This document shows positions 60,014 to 64,000 of a DNA stretch of 64,000 nucleotides, piece by piece (position 1 is the stretch's first letter; every line of letters begins with the position of its first letter). The notes under the pieces are model-generated. The model did not search any database and was not told where the DNA came from. It saw only the letters and a list, made by a program, of their open reading frames with translations. The position numbers and the translations under genes were made by a program. The stretch is from Delftia acidovorans (GTDB lineage Bacteria > Pseudomonadota > Gammaproteobacteria > Burkholderiales > Burkholderiaceae_C): NCBI GenBank assembly GCA_031286585.1, contig JAITUC010000052.1:45122-109121 (forward strand), written 5' to 3'.

Positions 60014-61234
60014 TCAGTCGCTGGACGTGGCGGAGCTGCCGGAGGCGCTGAAGGTGCCGGACAGCCCCGCCGTAGGGGAGGCCGCGGCATCGGAAAGGGC
60101 CGTGACCTGAACCCGCGCCCCGGGCTGCAGGCCTGCCATGCGGCCCACCACCACGCGCTCGCCGCCCTTGAGGCCTGCGCTGATCTGCCACTGCGCGCCA
60201 TGCATGGCCGCGGTCTGCACGGGGCGCATCTGCAGCGTGTCCTGGCCGTCCACCACCAGCACGTGGGCCTGCCCGTCGGTGCTGCGCTGCACGGCCCGCT
60301 GCGGCACCAGGATGGCGGCAGGGTCCACGCCCTGGCCCACGGTCACGCGCACATACATGCCGGGCAGCAGCATGCCGTCGCGGTTGTCGAAGCGCCCGCG
60401 CAGCGCCATCTGGCCCGTGCCGCGATCCACCGTCACATCCGAGAACAGCAGCCGCCCCGTGCGCTGCAGGCCCGTGCCGTCCACCTTCAGGGAGACCGGC
60501 GTGCCGTCCTTGCCCGCCGTCTGTGCCAGGCGGCCCTCGGCCAGGGCCGCGCGCAGGCGCTGGGCGTCGGCCACGGGCTGCTGGAAGTCGGCATAGACCG
60601 GGTCGAGCTGCTGGACCAGCGCCATGGGCGTGGCCTCGCCCTGGCCCACCAGGGCGCCCTCGGTGACCAGCGCACGGCCGATGCGACCCGCGATCGGCGC
60701 CCTGACCGTGGCGTACTCCAGGTTCAGGGCGGCCGCCTGCACCTCGGCCTGGGCGGACTGCCGCGCGGCCTGGGCCGCCTGCAGGCGGGCCTGCATGGCC
60801 TCGAAGTCCTGGCGGCTGACCGCCTCCTGCGCCACCAGCGGCGCGTTGCGGCCGACCACGGCACGCGCATCGAGCAGGGCCGCCTCGGCACTGGCCAGCT
60901 GGCCCTGGGCGCGGGACAGGGCGGCGCGCAGGGGCGCCGGGTCGATCTGGAACAGCACCTGGCCGGCCCGGACGTCCGCACCTTCCTCGAAATGGCGGCG
61001 CAGCACGATGCCGGCCACCCGGGCGCGCACCTCGGCCACGCGCACGGGCTCAATGCGGCCCGGCAGCTCGCTGGACAGGGCCAGCGGCGCGGCCTGCACG
61101 GTGACGGCCTGCACCACGGGCAGCGCATCGGCCGCTGGGGCCGGAGCCTCGTTGCGGCCGCAGCCCGCTGCCAGGGCAGCCAGCACCAGGGCCGCCAGCG
61201 GCAGGCCACGTCGTTTGTTCAGACGCATGCTCAT
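60014..61234 (-). CDS. RND efflux periplasmic adaptor, AcrA/MexA-type
   Basis: A 406-residue membrane fusion protein. A lipobox (ALAAGCGRN) anchors it to the inner membrane. The barrel-sandwich (lipoyl) halves are RIEPVRVAEVRARVAGIVLRRHFEEGADVRAG and LEYATVRAPIAGRIGRALVTEGALVG (partly quoted), flanking an alpha-hairpin from about 100 to 165. The beta-barrel and membrane-proximal domains follow. It links the pump to the outer membrane channel. The start at 61234 has AGG 9 nt upstream; 61228 is an alternative. It is 26 bp before the pump gene and divergent from the TetR gene. Confidence 0.93.
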   Translation of the reverse strand: MSMRLNKRRGLPLAALVLAALAAGCGRNEAPAPAADALPVVQAVTVQAAPLALSSELPGRIEPVRVAEVRARVAGIVLRRHFEEGADVRAGQVLFQIDPAPLRAALSRAQGQLASAEAALLDARAVVGRNAPLVAQEAVSRQDFEAMQARLQAAQAARQSAQAEVQAAALNLEYATVRAPIAGRIGRALVTEGALVGQGEATPMALVQQLDPVYADFQQPVADAQRLRAALAEGRLAQTAGKDGTPVSLKVDGTGLQRTGRLLFSDVTVDRGTGQMALRGRFDNRDGMLLPGMYVRVTVGQGVDPAAILVPQRAVQRSTDGQAHVLVVDGQDTLQMRPVQTAAMHGAQWQISAGLKGGERVVVGRMAGLQPGARVQVTALSDAAASPTAGLSGTFSASGSSATSSD

Positions 61235-61285
61235 GTTCACAACCTGATTGAGTTCGATACGAAGGCCGCGATGGTACATATCAGA

Positions 61286-61315
61286 ATCAAATGAGTCAAC
61301 ATCGATTCATTTGAT
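61286..61315. promoter_or_regulatory. Operator-like dyad between RND operon and TetR gene
   Basis: ATCAAATGA (61286-61294) and TCATTTGAT (61307-61315) are perfect 9-bp inverted repeats with a 12-nt spacer. The dyad is in the middle of the 137-bp divergent region where both promoters must lie. TetR regulators usually bind such sites and repress both genes, so it is the likely operator. Confidence 0.7.
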
Positions 61316-61371
61316 GCTTTAAAACATCAACAGATAAAATCCATGCACTTTCCAAGGAGGCATGACAAGCG

Positions 61372-61938
61372 ATGACGAGCACCAAGCAAGAGGACGAAGG
61401 CAAGCTGCTGGGCGCACTGGCACTGGCGCTGCTGGACGATCCCAAGGCCAATCTGCAGGAGCTGGCACGCGCCATCGGCATCAGCAAGGCCACGCTCTAC
61501 CGCTTCTGCCCCACGCGCGACCAGCTGATCGACCGGCTCATCGGGCATGCGGCCGACACCCTGTCGCGCGCCATGCACGCGGCCGAGCTGGAGCGGCACG
61601 CGCCGCTGGAGGCGCTGCGCCGCCTCACCGCCCACTGCCAGGACCACCAGACGCTGCTGCTGTTCCTGATGTATTTCTGGCGCTCCGACATCTCGGTGGT
61701 CGGCCAGATAGAGAGCGAATGGGTGGCGGCCATGGATGCCTTTTTCCTGCGCGGCCAGCAGGCCGGCGTGTTCCGCATCGACATCACGGCAGCGGCGATG
61801 ACCGAGCTGTGGCTTTCCATGGCCGTGGGCCTGCTGGATGCGGAGCGGCGCGGCCGTGTGGCGCGGGCCAGCGTGGCGGCCGTGATGGAGCAGTCCTTCC
61901 TGCACGGCGCCCTGCAGCCCGGCGCACCGGCTGCGTAG
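61372..61938 (+). CDS. TetR/AcrR family repressor of the RND operon
   Basis: A 188-residue regulator with an N-terminal helix-turn-helix (LQELARAIGISKATLYRFCPTRDQLIDRLI, core GISKATLYRFCPTRDQL) and a helical ligand pocket. The divergent layout with the RND operon and the perfect dyad between them point to a drug-responsive repressor of that pump. ATG 61372 is 11 nt after a strong AAGGAGG; another ATG at 61362 is out of frame and too near that site. The first helix lacks the usual basic residues of TetR N-termini. Confidence 0.9.
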   Translation: MTSTKQEDEGKLLGALALALLDDPKANLQELARAIGISKATLYRFCPTRDQLIDRLIGHAADTLSRAMHAAELERHAPLEALRRLTAHCQDHQTLLLFLMYFWRSDISVVGQIESEWVAAMDAFFLRGQQAGVFRIDITAAAMTELWLSMAVGLLDAERRGRVARASVAAVMEQSFLHGALQPGAPAA

Positions 61939-61967
61939 CAAGCCGGGCGCCGATGGGGGAAACCGAG

Positions 61968-61988
61968 GTCATGAATGATGGTCATGAC
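61968..61988 (+). promoter_or_regulatory. Repeated GTCATGA elements before the toxin-first pair
   Basis: GTCATGA occurs at 61968-61974 and 61981-61987; the second is the perfect palindrome GTCATGAC, followed by a GCATATGC palindrome (61990-61997). The elements lie 14-43 bp before the PIN toxin start. A role as a toxin-antitoxin operator is inferred. Confidence 0.45.
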
Positions 61989-62010
61989 TGCATATGCGCT
62001 AGCATCAGCC

Positions 62011-62436
62011 ATGCGTTTGATCGTTCTGGACACCAATGTGTTTGTCTCCGCCCTACGCTCTGGCGGGGGCGCATCGCGCGAAGTGCTGCGCCGCGTACTC
62101 CAAGGGCAGGCCATGCCTTTGTTTGGCAATGCCCTGTGGCAGGAGTACGAAGACCTGCTTGGCCGCGACGTCTGGACTGACGCCACGACGGCCGACGAAC
62201 GCCGGCAGGTGCTGGCCGCGCTGGCGCATGCCGGACGCTGGGTCAACGTTTACTACGGTTGGCGCCCCAATCTGCCAGACGAGGGAGACAACCACCTGAT
62301 CGAGCTGGCCGTGGCGGGCAATGCCGAAGTCATCGTGACCCACAATGTGCGCGACCTGAGCCGCGGGGAACTGGCCTGGCCGCAGTTGCGCATTCTGACG
62401 CCCGCCCAATACCTGGATCTGGAGGAACAGCCATGA
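62011..62436 (+). CDS. PIN domain toxin (COG1569 type), first gene of its pair
   Basis: A 141-residue protein of the putative toxin-antitoxin PIN family. D7 (LIVLDTNVFVSAL), E45 (WQEYEDLL), D93 (PDEGDNHLIELA) and D115 (NVRDLS) form the likely acidic site; the family usually has TGD near the last position, and here it is THN-V-R-D, a variant. PIN toxins cut RNA. The ATG at 62011 begins with the first strand; frames further upstream were rejected. Unusually the toxin precedes its antitoxin, which starts inside its stop codon (ATGA at 62433-62436). Confidence 0.85.
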   Translation: MRLIVLDTNVFVSALRSGGGASREVLRRVLQGQAMPLFGNALWQEYEDLLGRDVWTDATTADERRQVLAALAHAGRWVNVYYGWRPNLPDEGDNHLIELAVAGNAEVIVTHNVRDLSRGELAWPQLRILTPAQYLDLEEQP

Positions 62437-62654
62437 GCACCCTGACCATCCGTTTGCCCGACGACACGGCGCAGCGCCTGAAATCGCTGGCCCGCAACCG
62501 GGGACTGAGCATCAACAAGCTGGTCGAAGAGTTGAGCACGCAGGCCATCACGGCGTTTGACATGGAAACGCGCTTTCGCACACTGGCCGCCAGTGGCGAT
62601 GCCAAGCAGGCACTGGACATCCTGGCACGCCTGGACGGCCAGGAACCGCGTTGA
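62433..62654 (+). CDS. Ribbon-helix-helix antitoxin, second gene of the pair
   Basis: A 73-residue Arc/CopG-like protein: STLTIRLPDDTAQRLKSLA is the DNA-contacting strand and first helix, NRGLSINKLVEELSTQAI the second helix. The C-terminal acidic/Ala-rich helix (AASGDAKQALDILARLDGQ) would bind the PIN toxin. The start overlaps the toxin stop by 4 bp, so its translation depends on that of the toxin. GGAGGAA lies about 8 nt before the ATG and is its ribosome binding site. Confidence 0.87.
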   Translation: MSTLTIRLPDDTAQRLKSLARNRGLSINKLVEELSTQAITAFDMETRFRTLAASGDAKQALDILARLDGQEPR

Positions 62655-62666
62655 GGCCGAGGCTGC

Positions 62667-63584
62667 ATGCTCGAACGCACCCACCTCGCCATCGTCCGTG
62701 AAGTCGAAAAACAGGGCTCGCTGACCGCAGCGGCTGGCGTGCTGTGCGTGACGCAGTCGGCCTTGAGCCACAGCATGAAGAAGCTGGAGCAGCAGCTGGG
62801 CACGGACATCTGGCTGCGCGAGGGCCGCAGCCTGCGCCTGACGCAGGCCGGCCAGTACCTGCTGGCCGTGGCCCAGCGCGTGCTGCCCCAGCTGGACCTG
62901 GCCGAGGAGCGGCTGCGCCAGTTCGCCCAGGGCGAGCGCGGCGCGCTGCGCATCGGCATGGAGTGCCATCCCTGCTACCAGTGGCTGCTCAAGATCGTCG
63001 CGCCCTATCTGGCGAGCTGGCCCGATGTGGATGTGGATGTGAAGCAGAAATTCCAGTTCGGCGGCATCGGCGCGCTGTTCGGCTACGAGATCGACCTGCT
63101 GGTCACGCCCGACCCGCTGTTCAAGCCCGGCCTGCAGTTCGTGCCCGTGTTCGACTACGAGCAGGTGCTGGTGGTCTCCAGCAGCCATGCCCTGGCCGGC
63201 GCCGATTTCGTGGAGGCGGCGCAACTGGCGCCCGAGGTGCTGATCACCTACCCCGTGCCCACGGACCGGCTGGACATCTACAACCAGTTCCTCATGCCCG
63301 CCGGCATCTCGCCGCGCCGCCAGAAGGCCATAGAGACCACGGACATCATGATGCAGATGGTCGCCAGCGGCCGGGGCGTGGCTGCCCTGCCGCGCTGGCT
63401 GGTGCAGGAGTACGCGGGCAAGCTGGACGTGGTGCCCGTGCGCCTGGGCGCGCAGGGCATTGCCAAGCAGATCTTCCTGGGTGCGCGCGAAGCGGACCTG
63501 CAGACCGACTATCTGCAGGCCTTCATCGAGCTGGCGCGCCAGCCGCTGGCCGCCGGCACGCCCGCTGCGGCTCAAGCCGCCTGA
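62667..63584 (+). CDS. MetR-like LysR-type regulator
   Basis: A 305-residue LysR protein. The N-terminus MLERTHLAIVREVEKQGSLTAAAGVLCVTQSALSHSMKKLEQ (core REVEKQGSLTAAAGVL) resembles MetR, the homocysteine-responsive activator of methionine genes, and the effector domain strand ALRIGMECHPCYQWL is also MetR-like. It is not adjacent to met genes. It follows the antitoxin gene by 12 bp, and is convergent with the acnD end with only 2 bp between the stops. Target genes are not shown by the sequence. Confidence 0.88.
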   Translation: MLERTHLAIVREVEKQGSLTAAAGVLCVTQSALSHSMKKLEQQLGTDIWLREGRSLRLTQAGQYLLAVAQRVLPQLDLAEERLRQFAQGERGALRIGMECHPCYQWLLKIVAPYLASWPDVDVDVKQKFQFGGIGALFGYEIDLLVTPDPLFKPGLQFVPVFDYEQVLVVSSSHALAGADFVEAAQLAPEVLITYPVPTDRLDIYNQFLMPAGISPRRQKAIETTDIMMQMVASGRGVAALPRWLVQEYAGKLDVVPVRLGAQGIAKQIFLGAREADLQTDYLQAFIELARQPLAAGTPAAAQAA

Positions 63585-63586
63585 GC

Positions 63587-64000
63587 CTACGCCAGAAAGT
63601 CCTGGGCAAAGCGCTGCAGCACCCCGCCCGCCTCGTACACCGACACCTCCTCGGCCGTGTCCAGCCGGCAGGTCACGGGCACGCGCAGTGTCTGGCCGTT
63701 GCGGCGTTCGACCACCAGCGTGAGTTGGGCACCCGGCGTGCGCTCGCCTTCCACGCCGTAGATCTCCGTGCCGTCCAGCCCCAGGGTCTTGCGGCTGGTG
63801 CCCCGCAGGAACTGCAGCGGCAGCACGCCCATGCCGATGAGGTTGGTGCGATGGATGCGCTCGAAGCCTTCGGCCACCACAGCCTCCACACCCGCCAGGC
63901 GCACGCCCTTGGCCGCCCAGTCGCGGCTGGAGCCCTGGCCGTAGTCGGCGCCCGCGATGATGACCAGCGGCTGGCGCCGGTCCAGGTAGGTTTCCATGGC
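63587..64000 (-). CDS. acnD: 2-methylcitrate dehydratase AcnD, C-terminal part
   Basis: The 3' end of a gene that starts beyond the window: about 138 codons are visible with no start needed. This is the aconitase C-terminal swivel domain (GADYGQGSSRDWAAKG, FERIHRTNLIGMGVLPLQF, TEIYGVEG). The very end VSVYEAGGVLQRFAQDFL is characteristic of AcnD, the Fe-S 2-methylcitrate dehydratase of propionate degradation, and distinguishes it from AcnA. The methylcitrate (prp) genes would be expected beyond the right edge. Confidence 0.88.
   Translation of the reverse strand, partial: AMETYLDRRQPLVIIAGADYGQGSSRDWAAKGVRLAGVEAVVAEGFERIHRTNLIGMGVLPLQFLRGTSRKTLGLDGTEIYGVEGERTPGAQLTLVVERRNGQTLRVPVTCRLDTAEEVSVYEAGGVLQRFAQDFLA

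Noticed and set aside
57120..60110. 996-codon plus-strand open frame opposite the RND pump
   Set aside because: Antisense shadow of the AcrB-type gene; His/Gly/Arg-rich product without motifs.
1..64000. CRISPR arrays, tRNA or rRNA genes, insertion sequences
   Set aside because: No regularly spaced repeats, cloverleaf-like genes, rRNA segments or transposase motifs were recognised; a computed tRNA search would be decisive.

Overview
The window is GC-rich, densely coded chromosomal DNA from a betaproteobacterium of the order Burkholderiales, most likely family Comamonadaceae (Delftia, Comamonas or Acidovorax type). This assignment is an inference. It rests on three Bug-type (tripartite tricarboxylate) solute receptors, proteins ending in an IPTL-CTERM anchor, an acnD-type methylcitrate dehydratase end, many LysR/AraC regulators and the codon bias. 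No rRNA, tRNA, CRISPR array, insertion sequence or phage structural gene was seen.

Layout. 1-8.3 kb: the end of an IPTL-CTERM surface protein, a small oxidoreductase-like protein, RidA, a three-gene ABC-2 exporter, a KefC-type K+/H+ antiporter, a VOC protein, a second IPTL-CTERM protein with a candidate thioester domain, and a TonB-like periplasmic protein. 8.3-12.5 kb: a two-gene DNA-repair operon (FAN1-like VRR-NUC nuclease, then a nuclease-helicase fusion with an iron-sulfur cluster) behind a perfect LexA/SOS box. 12.5-14.1 kb: an SDR gene divergent from a VapBC pair. 14.1-19.1 kb: CocE-type hydrolase, Bug receptor and porin, with a divergent LysR. 19.1-24.8 kb: an ABC importer co-operonic with an acyl-CoA dehydrogenase-like flavoenzyme and an AhpD-like protein, plus an AraC regulator. 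24.9-31.9 kb: an AraC/Fsr-type MFS pair, a Bug receptor divergent from an IlvD/Edd dehydratase with its GntR regulator, and another AraC. 31.9-36.7 kb: a PNPOx-like protein, small unknown ORFs, MgtC, a CLC chloride transporter and a FitAB toxin-antitoxin pair. 36.7-41.5 kb: a LysR divergent from a Bug receptor, N-formylglutamate amidohydrolase and M20 peptidase, then a cupin. 41.5-49.1 kb: nine genes of the aerobic corrin-ring pathway (cobF, M, E, L, K, J, I, H, G), with cobK inverted inside the run. 49.3-55.3 kb: a chemoreceptor, an orphan FecR, an S24-type repressor divergent from an unknown protein, a DsbG-like protein and a glutathione transferase. 55.3-62 kb: an RND efflux operon with a divergent TetR. 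62-64 kb: a toxin-first PIN/antitoxin pair, a MetR-like LysR and the 3' end of acnD.

How it fits together. Most of the window is accessory metabolism in small modules of the form regulator, uptake protein and one or two enzymes, separated by divergent promoters. Many of these promoters contain clear dyad repeats, reported individually. The three toxin-antitoxin pairs each sit between such modules. The observations judged most worth following are the SOS-boxed FAN1/nuclease-helicase operon, the candidate thioester adhesin with an IPTL-CTERM anchor, the S24 repressor lacking its catalytic serine with a perfect operator, and the ABC/flavoenzyme operon of unknown substrate. Starts were chosen from overlap geometry, Shine-Dalgarno sequences and family N-termini; where these disagree the entry says so.
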